Assembly (NCBI RefSeq): GCF_023276435.1
Contig: NZ_JALLPO010000042.1
Span: forward strand, 1-64,000
DNA length: 64,000 nt
DNA from: Sphaerisporangium perillae
GTDB taxonomy: Bacteria; Actinomycetota; Actinomycetes; Streptosporangiales; Streptosporangiaceae
Reading direction: 5' to 3'
Part shown: one piece after another, positions 1 to 9,868 of the stretch
Layout of the letters: every line of letters starts with the position of its first letter
Position numbering within the stretch: the stretch's first letter is position 1
Program-made: the position numbers and the translations under genes
Notes under the pieces: model-generated
Databases searched by the model: none
What the model saw: only the letters and a program-made list of their open reading frames with translations
What the model was told of the DNA's origin: nothing

Positions 1-339
1 CGACACTGGTCAACCGGAGGCGACCGCACATCCTTCAAACGGGTAGTCGTTCAGCGCCACACGCGCGGACACGGATGCGCGGCCAGGCCCGAGAGAACGC
101 CGGCCGCGGGCGCGGCCCCGGACGGGCGGGGCACGGCCGCCGCCCCAGGCCGGGTCGCTAGCCGAATGGAGGATGCCGCCCCGTCCAGAAGCGTCCCCCG
201 CGCGCTGTGTACTGTGGAGAAGAGCAGGTGAGCCGGGTACCGTCCGGCGGGCCGGCGCGCGGGCACAGCCGTGGCGGCCCTCCCGGGACATCGGAGAACG
301 CCCCCTCGAAGAACCCCGGCCCCTCGTCGCGGGGGAGAC
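1..339. other. non-coding upstream region
   Basis: No convincing gene is visible here. Open frames on both strands are Arg/Ala/Pro-rich and overlap the regulator that follows, as expected for high-GC shadow frames. The only clear signal is the ribosome binding site GGGGGAG at 331-337, which belongs to the gene starting at 340. Confidence 0.5.
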
Positions 340-3204
340 ATGCGTGGACGCGAGCCTGAATGGCAGATCGTCAGCCGTCTACTGCGGACGGCCGAGGACG
401 GCGGCGGCGGAACGCTGCTCATCGAGGGCGAGCCGGGCACGGGCAAGAGCCTGCTGCTCGCCGAAGCGGCCACCCAGGCGTCACGGCGGGGCTTCGCGCT
501 CGCCACAGGACGCGCCGAGCGGCTCGACCCGTTCATCCCCCTGACCTCGCCGTTCCTGGCTTTGGACAAGCCCTCCGCTCCGCCGCCCGGAGCCGGGGAG
601 GCGCTCGCGGGAGGCTGGGAGCCGCGGATCCGCATACTGGAGCGGCTGCGGATCCGGCTCACCCAGGGCAGGGCCGGCCGGCCGGTGCTGATCAGCCTGG
701 ACGATCTCCAGTGGGCCGACACGGCCACGCTCGCGGCGCTGTGCGGCCTGCACCATGAGCTCGGTTCGCGGCGGGTGGTGTGGCTGCTGTCCCGGTCCGT
801 CACCGGCCGCGGGTACCGCCGCCCGGAGGCGGCGTCCGTACGGACCGGCGGGCCGGCGTCCGGCCCCCCGCCGCATGAGGCGCCCCAGGAGGGCGGGGAG
901 GAGACCGAGCTCCTGTTCGGCGTCCTGGAACAGCACGGGGCGACCCGGCTGGCGCTGCGCCCCCTCCCCGAGGACGTGGTCGCCGTGGTGGCCGCCGACG
1001 TGCTCGGAGCGGTGCCCCAGCCCGACCTGCTCGCCTTGGCCGCCGGCGCGCGAGGCAACCCCTACCTGCTGGTCGAGCTCCTGCAGGGGCTACGCGAGGA
1101 AGGCGCCGTCGAGATCTCCGGCGGCCGCGCACGCCTGCTGTGCCCCGAGCCGCCCGAGCGGGTCCGGTCCGTCGTACGGCACCGCCTCGGCGCGCTTGGC
1201 CGGGAGGCACGGCAGCTGATCGAGGTCGCCGCCGTGCTGGGCCGCCGCTTCTCACCCGAGGACGTGGCCGAGCTGGTCGGGACGACCCCGGCGGCGCTGC
1301 TCCCCGCCGTGGAGGAGGCGCTGGACGCCGGGATCCTCCTCGCCACCGACGAGACGCTCGAATTCCGCCAGGAACTGGCCTGGCGGGCCGTCCTCGCCGA
1401 CCTCCCTCCCCCGATGCGGCACGCGCTGCACCACCAGATCGGGCAGAACCTGCTGAACCGGGGCGGTTCGGCGGAGGAGGCCGCCGGTCACCTGATCGAG
1501 GGCACCCGGCCGGGCGACCCGCGCACCCTCGCCGGCCTGGACCAGGCGGTGACGGAGGTCCTCGCGACCTCGCCGTGCGCCGCCGCCGACCTCGCCGTCC
1601 AGGCGGTCGAGCTGAGCGACCTCACCGACCCCGGCAGGCCGGCCCGCGTGGTCACCGCCATCGAGGCGACCACCGAGGCCGGACGGCTCGCCGACGCGGG
1701 AAGGCTGGTGCGCGCGGCGCTGACCCGGCCGGTCTCGGCCCCGGCCGCCGCCGAGCTGCACTGCGCGCTCTCGGGCATCCTGTTCATGGGCGGGCGTGCC
1801 GACGAGGCCGTCACGGAGGCCGAGGCCGCGCTGCGCGAGCCCACCTTGCCGGTCCACCTGCGCGACCGCGCCACGCTCGCCCTGCTGTACGCCCTCGCGG
1901 GCCTGCCCGACAGCCGGCGGGCCGTCCAGGAGGCCGAGAAGGTCCTCATGGCGGCCGAGCACCACGGGGAGGCGGTCGCCGTCGGCGCGACGGTCGTCCT
2001 GGCGATGATCAGATGGGAGGCCGGGCACCTCGCCGACGGGCTGAGCCTCGCCCGGGAGGCCGTCCGCCGGGCGCGGGGCGGCCCGGTGCCGGTACGCCGC
2101 ACCCACCCGCGCCTCGCGCTGGCCTCGATGCTGGCCGACATCCGCCGCCTGGACGAGGCGCGCGCCGTGCTGCGGGAGGCCGGCGAGGAGGTCGAGGCGC
2201 TCGGGCACAGCGCCTGGGAGGCCGGCCCGGCCGTGCTGCGCGCGCGGATCGAGCTGATCGCCGGGCGGCTGGACGACGCGGTGGCGGAGGCGCGGGCCGG
2301 GCTCGACCTCACCGAGGCCCTCGGCAGCCACCTGTTCGGCCCGCTCGCCGCCCGCGTGCTCGGCGAGGTCGCCCTGCGCCAGGGCGACCTGCGCGCGGCG
2401 GCCCAGCACCTGGACGCCGGCCAGGGCCTCCCCTCCCGCCACGCCGGGCCGGCGCCCGCGCCCCACGTGGTGGCGGCGGCCCGGATCACCGAGGCGCGGG
2501 ACGGGCCTGCCGCCGCGATGAGGCGGCTCGCCCCCCTCTGTGCAGGGCTGGGCAGGCAGCCTGGCGTCCTCGTGGGCGAACCGGCCTGCGCACCGTGGCT
2601 GGCCCGCGTCGCCCTCGCCGCGGGCGACCGCGAAAGCGCCCGGCTCGCGGTCGCGGCGGCGGAGCGCCTCGCGGACGGCAACCCCGGGTTCCTGACCATG
2701 CGCACGGCCGCCACGCACGCCCGTGGCCTGCTGGAAGGCGACGCCGAGGCGCTGGGCCTCGCCGCGAAGGAAGGCGCCGACCCCTGGGCCCGTGCCTCCG
2801 CCGCCGAGGATCTGGGCGTGACGCTGGCGGCGGGAGGCGACCGGCAGGGGGCCGTACGCAGCCTGGACCAGGCGCTGGCCTGCTACGAGGAGAGCGGATC
2901 GACCAGGGACGCGGCCCGCCTGCGCCGCAGGCTGCGCAGGATGGGCGTGCGGCACCGGCACTGGGCCACGGCCGACCGGCCGGTCACCGGGTGGGCGAGT
3001 CTGACCGAGACCGAGCGCGCGGTCTCCCTGCTGGTCACCCAGGGGTGGACCAACCGGCAGGTCGCCGACCAGATGTTCATCAGCGTCCACACGGTGGCCT
3101 TCCACCTGCGCCAGATCTTCCGCAAGCTCGGGATCGGCTCCCGGGTCGAGCTGACCCGTTTCGTACTCGAGCAGGACCACGACGCGGGCCCGGAGCGTCA
3201 CTGA
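340..3204 (+). CDS. LuxR-family transcriptional regulator with N-terminal AAA ATPase (LAL type)
   Basis: A 954-residue cytoplasmic regulator of the large ATP-binding LuxR class. A Walker A motif GEPGTGKS lies near residue 30 and a Walker B-like segment (VLISLDDLQWAD) near residue 120. The long middle is Ala/Leu/Glu-rich helical sequence typical of TPR-like repeats. The C-terminal 60 residues are a LuxR helix-turn-helix (LTETERAVSLL, then NRQVADQMFISVHTVAFHL). I chose the ATG at 340 because GGGGGAG sits three bases upstream and the Walker A is then at the usual distance from the N terminus; a GTG at 271 is in frame but has no such site. It lies directly upstream of an amino-acid ABC cluster and could control it, but its ligand and targets cannot be read from sequence. 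Confidence 0.9.
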   Translation: MRGREPEWQIVSRLLRTAEDGGGGTLLIEGEPGTGKSLLLAEAATQASRRGFALATGRAERLDPFIPLTSPFLALDKPSAPPPGAGEALAGGWEPRIRILERLRIRLTQGRAGRPVLISLDDLQWADTATLAALCGLHHELGSRRVVWLLSRSVTGRGYRRPEAASVRTGGPASGPPPHEAPQEGGEETELLFGVLEQHGATRLALRPLPEDVVAVVAADVLGAVPQPDLLALAAGARGNPYLLVELLQGLREEGAVEISGGRARLLCPEPPERVRSVVRHRLGALGREARQLIEVAAVLGRRFSPEDVAELVGTTPAALLPAVEEALDAGILLATDETLEFRQELAWRAVLADLPPPMRHALHHQIGQNLLNRGGSAEEAAGHLIEGTRPGDPRTLAGLDQAVTEVLATSPCAAADLAVQAVELSDLTDPGRPARVVTAIEATTEAGRLADAGRLVRAALTRPVSAPAAAELHCALSGILFMGGRADEAVTEAEAALREPTLPVHLRDRATLALLYALAGLPDSRRAVQEAEKVLMAAEHHGEAVAVGATVVLAMIRWEAGHLADGLSLAREAVRRARGGPVPVRRTHPRLALASMLADIRRLDEARAVLREAGEEVEALGHSAWEAGPAVLRARIELIAGRLDDAVAEARAGLDLTEALGSHLFGPLAARVLGEVALRQGDLRAAAQHLDAGQGLPSRHAGPAPAPHVVAAARITEARDGPAAAMRRLAPLCAGLGRQPGVLVGEPACAPWLARVALAAGDRESARLAVAAAERLADGNPGFLTMRTAATHARGLLEGDAEALGLAAKEGADPWARASAAEDLGVTLAAGGDRQGAVRSLDQALACYEESGSTRDAARLRRRLRRMGVRHRHWATADRPVTGWASLTETERAVSLLVTQGWTNRQVADQMFISVHTVAFHLRQIFRKLGIGSRVELTRFVLEQDHDAGPERH

Positions 3205-3279
3205 CCCGGGGATCTCACCTGTCCCCGGTGAGCGTGGTGTCGGGACGGCCGGCGCGCCGCCGAGATCAGCTCGCTGAGA

Positions 3280-3301
3280 CCGACCGGCGGGCGCCGGTCG
3301 G
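3280..3301 (+). terminator. strong hairpin after the LuxR gene
   Basis: Arms CCGACCGGC and GCCGGTCGG (9 bp, perfect) enclose the tetraloop GGGC, 75 bp after the stop codon. A weaker CCGGGG/CCCCGG stem lies at 3206-3228. There is no T-run, which is common for actinobacterial terminators, so function is inferred from position and stem strength. Confidence 0.5.
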
Positions 3302-3309
3302 CGCGGCCG

Positions 3310-3330
3310 AGCATCGAAAACTTCGATGCT
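3310..3330. promoter_or_regulatory. 9-bp-arm inverted repeat upstream of the ABC operon
   Basis: Arms AGCATCGAA and TTCGATGCT are perfect complements separated by AAC. The element lies about 83 bp upstream of the binding-protein start and is much AT-richer than its surroundings, so it is a candidate operator or leader hairpin for the transporter operon. Confidence 0.45.
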
Positions 3331-3413
3331 GAGGATCGCAAGCGTTCACGACTGTTGGGCCTGTGACCCACCGTCGCAAGCATATGTCCAGGCCCCAGCA
3401 AATAGGAGATTCC

Positions 3414-4298
3414 ATGACAAAGCGCCTATACGTCGCTATCGCCACTGCGCTGGCCATCTCGGCGCTCGCCGGCGGCTGCGGGCGTTCGTCGTCAGGAGCC
3501 GAGAGCGGCAAGAGCACGGCCGCCGCCCAGGCGAAGACCGCCAAGGACCTCGTGCCCGACGCTCTGCGCACCACCGGGGAACTCCGCGTGGCGACCTCCG
3601 AGGGCTACCCGCCGATGGAGATGTACAAGAAGGGCACCCAGGAGCTGACCGGCGTCGACCCCGACCTCGCCGCCGCGATCGCCGCCAAGCTCGGGCTCAA
3701 GGTCACGATCACCAACGCGGCCTTCGACGGCCTGATCCCCGGCCTCCAGGGCCGCCGATGGGACCTGGTGCTGTCCTCCCTCAGCGACACCGAGGAGCGC
3801 CGCGCCGCGGTGAACTTCGTCGACTACTTCAACGCCGGCGGCGCCATCATGGTCAAGAAGGGCAACCCCGAGGCCATCAAGACCCTCGACGACCTCTGCG
3901 GCAGGACCGTGGTGCTCGCCAAGGGCAGCTCCAACCTCGCGATCGGCGAGAAGCAGAACGAGAAGTGCGCCGAGAAGATGAAGATCATGCAGAGCGAGGA
4001 CGCCCCCACCGGGCTGCTCAGCATCGACTCAGGTCGCGCGGTCGCCACCATCGTCGACTCCCCCGTCGCCGCGATGTACGCGAAGGAGACCGGCAAGTAC
4101 GACGTGCTCTCCGAGCAGTACGACGCGGGACCGTGGGGCATCGCGATCGACAAGCGCGACACGGGCCTGCGCGACGCCGTGGCCAAGGCCATGGAGGAGC
4201 TGATGGCCGACGGCGGCTACCAGGGGATCCTTCGCAAGTACGGGGTGAGCGCCAACGCCGTCCCGAAGGTGCTCGTCAACACCCGGCCATGGCAGTGA
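3414..4298 (+). CDS. polar amino-acid ABC transporter substrate-binding lipoprotein
   Basis: A 294-residue extracellular solute-binding protein of family 3. The N terminus has basic residues (MTKR), a hydrophobic stretch, and a lipobox-like LAGGC near residue 22, so the mature protein should be lipid-anchored. The following sequence ([14 protein letters not shown], then [13 protein letters not shown]) is the classical start of the family-3 fold. The ATG at 3414 has AGGAG at 3404-3408; an in-frame upstream start at 3363 lacks a site and would bury the signal peptide. It overlaps the permease gene by 10 bp, so the three transporter genes form one operon. The neighbouring D-aminoacylase suggests the ligand may be an amino acid or acyl-amino acid, which is inference. 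Confidence 0.93.
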   Translation: MTKRLYVAIATALAISALAGGCGRSSSGAESGKSTAAAQAKTAKDLVPDALRTTGELRVATSEGYPPMEMYKKGTQELTGVDPDLAAAIAAKLGLKVTITNAAFDGLIPGLQGRRWDLVLSSLSDTEERRAAVNFVDYFNAGGAIMVKKGNPEAIKTLDDLCGRTVVLAKGSSNLAIGEKQNEKCAEKMKIMQSEDAPTGLLSIDSGRAVATIVDSPVAAMYAKETGKYDVLSEQYDAGPWGIAIDKRDTGLRDAVAKAMEELMADGGYQGILRKYGVSANAVPKVLVNTRPWQ

Positions 4299-5293
4299 GC
4301 CGTACCGGCGACCCCACCCCGGCCGACCGCACCCGAGCCCCGGAGGCCCGGCTCTCCGGCCCGGCGAGCCGGGCCGGAGGGCCCGAGGCGGAGACCCGGG
4401 CCGGAGAGCCCGAACTCGCGATCAAGGCGGTACGGCCGCCGCGGCCCGGACGGTGGCTCACCGCCGGGCTGGCCACCCTCTTCCTGGTCTGGCTCGCCTA
4501 CACGATCATCGTCAACGAGAACCTCCACTGGGACGTCATCGCCGCGTTCCTCCTCGACGGCAGGATCCTCGGCGGACTGTGGGTGACGATCCAGCTCACT
4601 GTGCTGTCCATGGCCATCGGCCTGGTGCTCGGCGTGCTCGCCGCCGTCATGCAGCTGTCCGGCAACCCGGTGCTGCGCTACGCCTCGGCCCTCTACACGT
4701 GGTTCTTCCGGGGAACACCGCTGCTCGTCCAGCTGATCTTCTGGTTCAACATCGGCCTGGTCTTCCCGACGTTCGGCGTGGGCGTGCCGTTCGGCGGCCC
4801 CAAGCTGATCGAATTGCAGGCCAACGAGCTCATCACGCCGTTCACCGCGGCGCTGCTGGGGCTGGCGATCAACGAGGGCGCGTACATGGCCGAGATCGTG
4901 CGGGCGGGCATCCGCTCGGTCGACCCCGGCCAGCGCGAGGCCGCCGAATCGCTCGGCATGTCCCACCGGCAGGTGCTCCGCCGCGTCGTCCTCCCCCAGG
5001 CCATGCGCGTCATCATCCCGCCGACCGGCAACCAGTTCATCTCCATGCTGAAGACCACCTCGATGGTGTCGGTCATCGCGGGCGCCGAGCTGCTGACCGT
5101 CTCCCAGCGCATCTACCTCGGCAACTTCGAGGTCATCGCGCTGCTCATCGTGGCCTCGGTCTGGTACGTCGTGCTCACCACCCTGGCCACCATCGGCCAG
5201 CACTACGTCGAGAAGCGGTTCGAGCGCGGCCACCACGCGCTGCCCGCCCGGATCCGCCGCAACCTGCGGCCGTTCGCGAGAGGCGGCGCATGA
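4289..5293 (+). CDS. polar amino-acid ABC transporter permease
   Basis: A 334-residue membrane permease of the HisM/GlnP type. An unusual cytosolic N-terminal tail of about 50 residues, rich in Pro, Ala and Arg, precedes the first membrane segment. The cytoplasmic coupling loop is visible as [20 protein letters not shown], the EAA motif that contacts the ATPase. The ATG at 4289 overlaps the binding-protein stop by 10 bp; a GTG at 4295 gives a GTGA overlap and is an equally good start. The 3' end overlaps the ATPase start in an ATGA arrangement, indicating translational coupling. Only one permease gene is present, so the membrane channel is probably a homodimer. Confidence 0.92.
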   Translation: MAVSRTGDPTPADRTRAPEARLSGPASRAGGPEAETRAGEPELAIKAVRPPRPGRWLTAGLATLFLVWLAYTIIVNENLHWDVIAAFLLDGRILGGLWVTIQLTVLSMAIGLVLGVLAAVMQLSGNPVLRYASALYTWFFRGTPLLVQLIFWFNIGLVFPTFGVGVPFGGPKLIELQANELITPFTAALLGLAINEGAYMAEIVRAGIRSVDPGQREAAESLGMSHRQVLRRVVLPQAMRVIIPPTGNQFISMLKTTSMVSVIAGAELLTVSQRIYLGNFEVIALLIVASVWYVVLTTLATIGQHYVEKRFERGHHALPARIRRNLRPFARGGA

Positions 5294-6057
5294 TGGCCGA
5301 ACCCATGGTGAAGATCCGCTCGGTGCGCAAGCGGTTCGGGCCGCTGGAAGTGCTCAAGGGCATCAGCCTGGACGTGCTGGCCGGCGGCGTGGTCTGCGTC
5401 GTCGGCCCCTCGGGCTCGGGCAAGTCCACGCTGCTGCGGTGCGTCAACCGGCTGGAGACCCTCGACTCGGGCCGCATCTGGGTGGACGGTGACCTCATCG
5501 GCTACCGCGAACAGGACGAGAAGCTCCACATGCTCCGCCCGGCCGAGCTGTCCCGGCAGCGGCAGGACATCGGCATGGTGTTCCAGCGCTTCCACCTCTT
5601 CCCGCACCGCACCGCGCTGGAGAACGTCATGGAGGGCCCGGTCACCGTCAAGCGCGCCTCCAAGGCGGAAGCGCGGCAGCGGGCCGCCGAGCTACTGGAA
5701 CGGGTCGGGCTGGCCGACCGGGCCCACCACTACCCCGCCCAGCTGTCCGGAGGGCAGCAGCAGCGCGTGGCGATCGCGCGCAGCCTCGCCATGAGCCCCA
5801 AACTGATGCTGTTCGACGAGCCGACCAGCGCGCTCGACCCCGAACTCGTCCAGGAGGTGCTCGCGGTGATGCGCGATCTCGCCGGGAGCGGCATGACGAT
5901 GATGGTGGTCACCCACGAGATGGGCTTCGCCCGCGAGGTCGGCGACCACCTCGTCTTCATCGACGGCGGCGTGATCGTCGAGCAGGGCCACCCGCGCGAG
6001 GTGCTCGCCGACCCCCGCCATGAGCGCTTCCGCACCTTCCTCGGGCAGGTCCGGTGA
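5290..6057 (+). CDS. polar amino-acid ABC transporter ATP-binding protein
   Basis: A 255-residue ABC ATPase that powers the permease. Walker [10 protein letters not shown] lies near residue 40, the signature LSGGQQQR follows, and Walker B is [14 protein letters not shown] with the catalytic Glu present. The H-loop (VVTHEMGFA) is intact. The start ATG overlaps the permease stop by 4 bp (ATGA), with a second ATG right after it. Length and motif spacing match the GlnQ/HisP subfamily. The next gene, a D-aminoacylase, starts 76 bp downstream on the same strand. Confidence 0.95.
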   Translation: MMAEPMVKIRSVRKRFGPLEVLKGISLDVLAGGVVCVVGPSGSGKSTLLRCVNRLETLDSGRIWVDGDLIGYREQDEKLHMLRPAELSRQRQDIGMVFQRFHLFPHRTALENVMEGPVTVKRASKAEARQRAAELLERVGLADRAHHYPAQLSGGQQQRVAIARSLAMSPKLMLFDEPTSALDPELVQEVLAVMRDLAGSGMTMMVVTHEMGFAREVGDHLVFIDGGVIVEQGHPREVLADPRHERFRTFLGQVR

Positions 6058-6133
6058 ACGGCACCGCCGCAGGCGCGTACGGCGCGCGGGGCGGGGGTTC
6101 CGGGATCGGCGGCGAGGAGAAGGGGATGGGTCC

Positions 6134-7807
6134 GTGGTGAGCTTCGACCTGCTGGTCCGCGGCGGCCTGGTGGTCGACGGCACCGCCGCGGCGGCCCGCC
6201 TCGCCGACATCGGCGTGGCGAAGGGCCGCGTCACGGTCCTCCCGCCGGGACATCCGGCGGCGGCGCCGGAGGTGCTCGACGCCGAGGGGATGGCCGTCGC
6301 GCCCGGCTTCATCGACGTGCACACCCACTCCGACGCCGTCTCCCTCCTGCCCGGGCGGGAGTCCGGGGCGTCCATCGGCGGTCCGGGCGAAGCGGCGGCG
6401 CGAGACCCTGGCGAGGGCCCCTCCGGCGGGCCCGGGGCCGGGGCGCTGGTGTGGGCGTCGGTGGTCCAGGGGGTGACCACCGAGATCTGCGGGAACTGCG
6501 GCTCCAGCCTCTTCCCCGCCCTGCCGGAACGGCTCGCGGAGATGCGCAGGGAGACCCGGGTCACCTTCGGCGGCGAGGTCGGGATCTTCGAGGACTTCGC
6601 CGGGTTCGCCGCGCGGCACTCCGCCCTCCCCCGCGCCAACCACCTGACCTCCCTGGTCGGACACGGCACGCTGCGCGCGGGCGTCCTCGGCCACGCGGAC
6701 CGGCCCGCGACCCCGGCCGAGCTGGACACCATGTGCTCCCTGCTCGACCTGGCGCTCTCCCAGGGCGCGGCGGGGCTCTCGACCGGCCTCATCTACACCC
6801 CGGGAACGTACGCGAGCACCGACGAGGTCGTCGCGCTCGCCGCCGTCGCGGCCCGCCACGGCAAGCCGTACGTCACCCACCTGCGCGACGAGATGTCCCG
6901 CGTCGAGGAGGCGCTGGAGGAGGCCGTCGAGATCGCCCGAAGGAGCGGCGCGGCGCTGCACGTCTCCCATCACAAGACCGCCGGCAAGTACGCCTGGGGC
7001 CGTACCGAGCGCACCCTGCCGCGGATCGCCGAGTTGCGCGACTCCGGCATGGACCTCACCTGCGACGTCTACCCGTACACGGCGGGCAGCACGTCCCTGG
7101 CCGCCATGCTGCCGCCCTGGGCCAACGACGGCGGGTTCGCGGCGCTGGCGGTCCGGCTCGCCGACCCCGCCGAGCGGGAACGGATGCGGCGGGCCATCGC
7201 CGAAGGCGTGCCGGGGTGGGAGAACACCGTCGGCAACGGCGGCTGGGACCGCATCTCCATCGCCTGCGCGCCGCGCCACCCCGAGCTCGAGGGGCGCACG
7301 GTCGCCGACCTGGCCGCGTCCGCGAACGCCGACCCGGTCGACGTCGCCGCCGACCTGCTGCTCGCCGAGGGCGGCGAGGTGACGATCATCAGTCACTCGA
7401 TGGTGGAGGAGGACGTCCAGCGGGTGCTGGCCGCGCCGTACGCCATGATCGGCTCGGACGGGGTGCCGAAGCCGGGCGGGCGCCCGCACCCCCGCTGGGC
7501 GGGCACCTACCCGCGGGTCCTCGGCCGCTACCGCCGCGACCTCGGGCTGCTCTCCCTGGAGACGGCGGTGCACAAGATGACCGGAATGCCGGCCGCCCGT
7601 TTCGGGCTCACCGACCGCGGGGTGATACGTGACGGCGCCCACGCCGACCTCGTGGTGTTCGACCCCGCGACCGTGGCCGACCGCGCCACCTTCGGCGAGC
7701 CCCTCCTGCCGCCCGTCGGGATCCACGCGGTGATCGTCGCCGGCGAGATCGTCGTCCATGACGGCACCCCCCGCGCCGCCCGCCCGGGAACGGTCGTCCG
7801 AACGTGA
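6134..7807 (+). CDS. N-acyl-D-amino-acid deacylase (D-aminoacylase, amidohydrolase superfamily)
   Basis: A 557-residue cytoplasmic metal-dependent amidohydrolase expected to release D-amino acids from N-acyl derivatives. The metal-binding motif DVHTHSD is near residue 60 and the family hallmark EICGNCG follows. A conserved HHK segment (HVSHHKTAGK) and the late catalytic Asp region (MIGSDG) are present. The C-terminal beta segment (DLVVFDPATV) is typical. I chose GTG 6134 because GGAGAAGGGG lies about 9 bases upstream; a longer in-frame form starting at 6020 adds Arg-rich residues unlike the family. An insertion near residues 75-100, rich in Gly and Pro, is longer than usual. Its place after an amino-acid ABC operon suggests import and deacylation of the same substrate. 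Confidence 0.9.
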   Translation: MVSFDLLVRGGLVVDGTAAAARLADIGVAKGRVTVLPPGHPAAAPEVLDAEGMAVAPGFIDVHTHSDAVSLLPGRESGASIGGPGEAAARDPGEGPSGGPGAGALVWASVVQGVTTEICGNCGSSLFPALPERLAEMRRETRVTFGGEVGIFEDFAGFAARHSALPRANHLTSLVGHGTLRAGVLGHADRPATPAELDTMCSLLDLALSQGAAGLSTGLIYTPGTYASTDEVVALAAVAARHGKPYVTHLRDEMSRVEEALEEAVEIARRSGAALHVSHHKTAGKYAWGRTERTLPRIAELRDSGMDLTCDVYPYTAGSTSLAAMLPPWANDGGFAALAVRLADPAERERMRRAIAEGVPGWENTVGNGGWDRISIACAPRHPELEGRTVADLAASANADPVDVAADLLLAEGGEVTIISHSMVEEDVQRVLAAPYAMIGSDGVPKPGGRPHPRWAGTYPRVLGRYRRDLGLLSLETAVHKMTGMPAARFGLTDRGVIRDGAHADLVVFDPATVADRATFGEPLLPPVGIHAVIVAGEIVVHDGTPRAARPGTVVRT

Positions 7808-7931
7808 CCGGCCGTCCGAACCTCACCGGCCGTCCCAACGTCACCCGCGCTCCGGAGACGGGCACGGCCGACCGGCCGGCGGAAGCGGAAACGGTGAACC
7901 GCCACGCCGTGCGAGCGGGCACGGTGGTGCG

Positions 7932-8747
7932 ATGGGAGACAGTGCCGTGATGGACCTCGAACCGGTCGCGGGCGGGTGTCCCGGCACGCTGGCGGTCTCG
8001 GTGCCGGGCCTGCTCGCCCTCAACGAGGACGTGGAGCTGCCGCTGGCCAGTGCCGGCAAGTTGCTCCTGCTCGCCGAGGTCGCCCGGAGCGTCTCCGCCG
8101 GCTCCCTGGACCCCGCGGAGACCGTGACGCTGCTGGACGACGACTACTGCGGCGGGTCCGGGCTGCTCGGCGGCCTGTCGGCCCGCCGCTGGACGATCGG
8201 CGACCTCGCGCTCCTCACGGCGGCCGTGAGCGACAACACGGCGACCAACGCGTTGATCCGGCGGCTCGGCCTCGACCGGGTCAACGAGCGGGCGGCCGAT
8301 CTGGGATTCGTCCGCACCCGCGTCCTGGACCGGATCCGCGAGCCGCGCCTGCCCGAGCATCCGGCGACCTTCGCCGTCGGCACGGCCGCCGAGCTGGCCC
8401 GGTTCGCGGCCGACCTGGTCGACGCGGCCGATCCCGCGCCGTGGAAGCGGAAGCTGATCGGGTGGATGGCGCACAACACCGACCGCAGCCTGGTGCCCGC
8501 CCTGCTGCCGCACGAGCCGGAGGACCGCGACCTGCCGGCCGGGCCGGTGCCGTCCGGCACGGTGTGGGCGGCGAACAAGACCGGCACGGACACCGGGGTG
8601 CGGACCGACGTGGGCGTGCTGATCGGGGTCCGCCGGGTGGGGTACGCCGTGCTGACCCTCGGACTGGCAGGCCAGGAACCCGCGCTGGTCACGGCGGTGC
8701 GCCAGGCGGGCATCAGGATCGGCGCCCTGGCCCTGCGCCGCACCTGA
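7932..8747 (+). CDS. class A beta-lactamase-fold serine hydrolase, no signal peptide
   Basis: About 271 residues with all class A active-site landmarks: SAGK (Ser-x-x-Lys), SDN, and KTG. A candidate general-base Glu lies in REPRLP, where class A enzymes have EPELN. There is no signal peptide or lipobox from any plausible start, so the protein should be cytoplasmic and is probably not a resistance enzyme against external beta-lactams. Starts at ATG 7932, GTG 7947 and ATG 7950 are possible; GGGAG at 7933-7937 favours 7947 or 7950. It lies 124 bp after the D-aminoacylase on the same strand, so hydrolysis of a D-configured amide or ester linkage is a reasonable inference. Confidence 0.8.
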   Translation: MGDSAVMDLEPVAGGCPGTLAVSVPGLLALNEDVELPLASAGKLLLLAEVARSVSAGSLDPAETVTLLDDDYCGGSGLLGGLSARRWTIGDLALLTAAVSDNTATNALIRRLGLDRVNERAADLGFVRTRVLDRIREPRLPEHPATFAVGTAAELARFAADLVDAADPAPWKRKLIGWMAHNTDRSLVPALLPHEPEDRDLPAGPVPSGTVWAANKTGTDTGVRTDVGVLIGVRRVGYAVLTLGLAGQEPALVTAVRQAGIRIGALALRRT

Positions 8748-8825
8748 TCAGCGCAGGGCGTCGGGTGGCGCGGGTCCGGCAGGACGCGACCCGTCTCCGC
8801 CGCCCCGCCGCCCGGCCGGGGGTGA

Positions 8826-9737
8826 TCAGCGCAGGGCGTTCCGGAGCTGGGCCGAGGCGTCGCGCAGGTAGTCGATGAAGGAGCGCAGGGCCGGATTGGG
8901 GTTGGTGGGCCGTACGGCGGCGCCGATGCGGCGGTAGAGCTTCGGGCCCTCCACCCGGCAGACGTGGATGCCCGCGGCGCCCTGCGCGCCGAGGCTCGGC
9001 ACCAGCGCCACGCCCAGCCCGGCCCGTACGAGCCCGAGCGTGACCTCGTAGTGGTCGCTGCGGCAGCGGATCGTCGGGTTGAAGCCCTCCAGCGCGCTGG
9101 CCCGCTCCAGCACCGACACCGGGGTTTCCGTGCCGTAGGTGGTGATCCATGGCTCGTCGGCGAGGTCGGCGAGCCGTACCCGGGAGCGCTGGCCGGCCGG
9201 GTGCCCGACCGGCACGACGAGCAGTTGCGGCTCGTCGAACAAGTGGATCACCTCGACCCCGTCCGGGGCCTTCCACGGGTCCAGCCCGTGCTCGAACACC
9301 ACCAGGACGTCCAGCGCGCCGCGTTCGAGATCGGGCAGCAGCTCGTGGGGCTGGCCCAGCACCAGGTCGAGCTCCACGCCGGGGTGCCGGGCGCTGAACG
9401 TCGACAGCGCGAGCGGCAGCAGCCGGTAGCCGGCGGAGGCGAAGAAGCCGATGCTCAGCTGTCCCGCGTCGGCCCGCGCCTGGGCCAGCAGGTCCTTCTC
9501 GGCGGCCTCGATGATGTCGAGCACCTCCTGCGCCCGCGTGGCGAGCCGGCGTCCGGCGGCCGTGAGCCGCAGGCTGTGCGCTCCCCGCTCGACCAGCCCG
9601 ACGCCCGCCTCCCCTTCCAGCCGGGAGAGCTGGTGGGACACGGCGGACGGCGAGAGCCGCAGGTTCCGCGCGGCTCCCGCGATGCTTCCGGTCCTGAAGA
9701 TCTCAAGGAGCACGTTGAGGCGGTTACTGCTGAGCAC
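8826..9737 (-). CDS. LysR-family transcriptional regulator
   Basis: A 303-residue LysR regulator. The N-terminal winged helix-turn-helix is clear (residues 1-60, with GSIAGAARNLRLSPSAVSHQLSRLE), followed by the linker helix and a type 2 periplasmic-binding-protein fold (residues 90-295). GTG at 9735-9737 is used as start. The gene is convergent with the beta-lactamase-fold gene, ending 78 bp from it, so it does not sit in the divergent position that usually reveals a LysR target. It may still serve the D-amino-acid cluster. Confidence 0.9.
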   Translation of the reverse strand: MLSSNRLNVLLEIFRTGSIAGAARNLRLSPSAVSHQLSRLEGEAGVGLVERGAHSLRLTAAGRRLATRAQEVLDIIEAAEKDLLAQARADAGQLSIGFFASAGYRLLPLALSTFSARHPGVELDLVLGQPHELLPDLERGALDVLVVFEHGLDPWKAPDGVEVIHLFDEPQLLVVPVGHPAGQRSRVRLADLADEPWITTYGTETPVSVLERASALEGFNPTIRCRSDHYEVTLGLVRAGLGVALVPSLGAQGAAGIHVCRVEGPKLYRRIGAAVRPTNPNPALRSFIDYLRDASAQLRNALR

Positions 9738-9868
9738 CCCACCAGTATCCGGGCAGTCAGAACAGACAATGACAAATCACAACAGATGGGACCAGGAAGC
9801 CCGGCGCCGGATCACCAGTGGCACACCGGGCGGAGACAGGCGGGCACCTCGGCCCGCGCAGGGGCACG

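Noticed and set aside
1252-3201. Long open frame (649 codons) on the minus strand opposite the first LuxR gene
   Set aside because: It is Gly/Arg/Asp-rich without family motifs and mirrors a well-supported gene; a high-GC shadow frame.
7932-8747. Possible antibiotic-resistance beta-lactamase
   Set aside because: Active-site motifs fit, but the absence of any signal peptide and the D-aminoacylase context argue against a secreted resistance enzyme.
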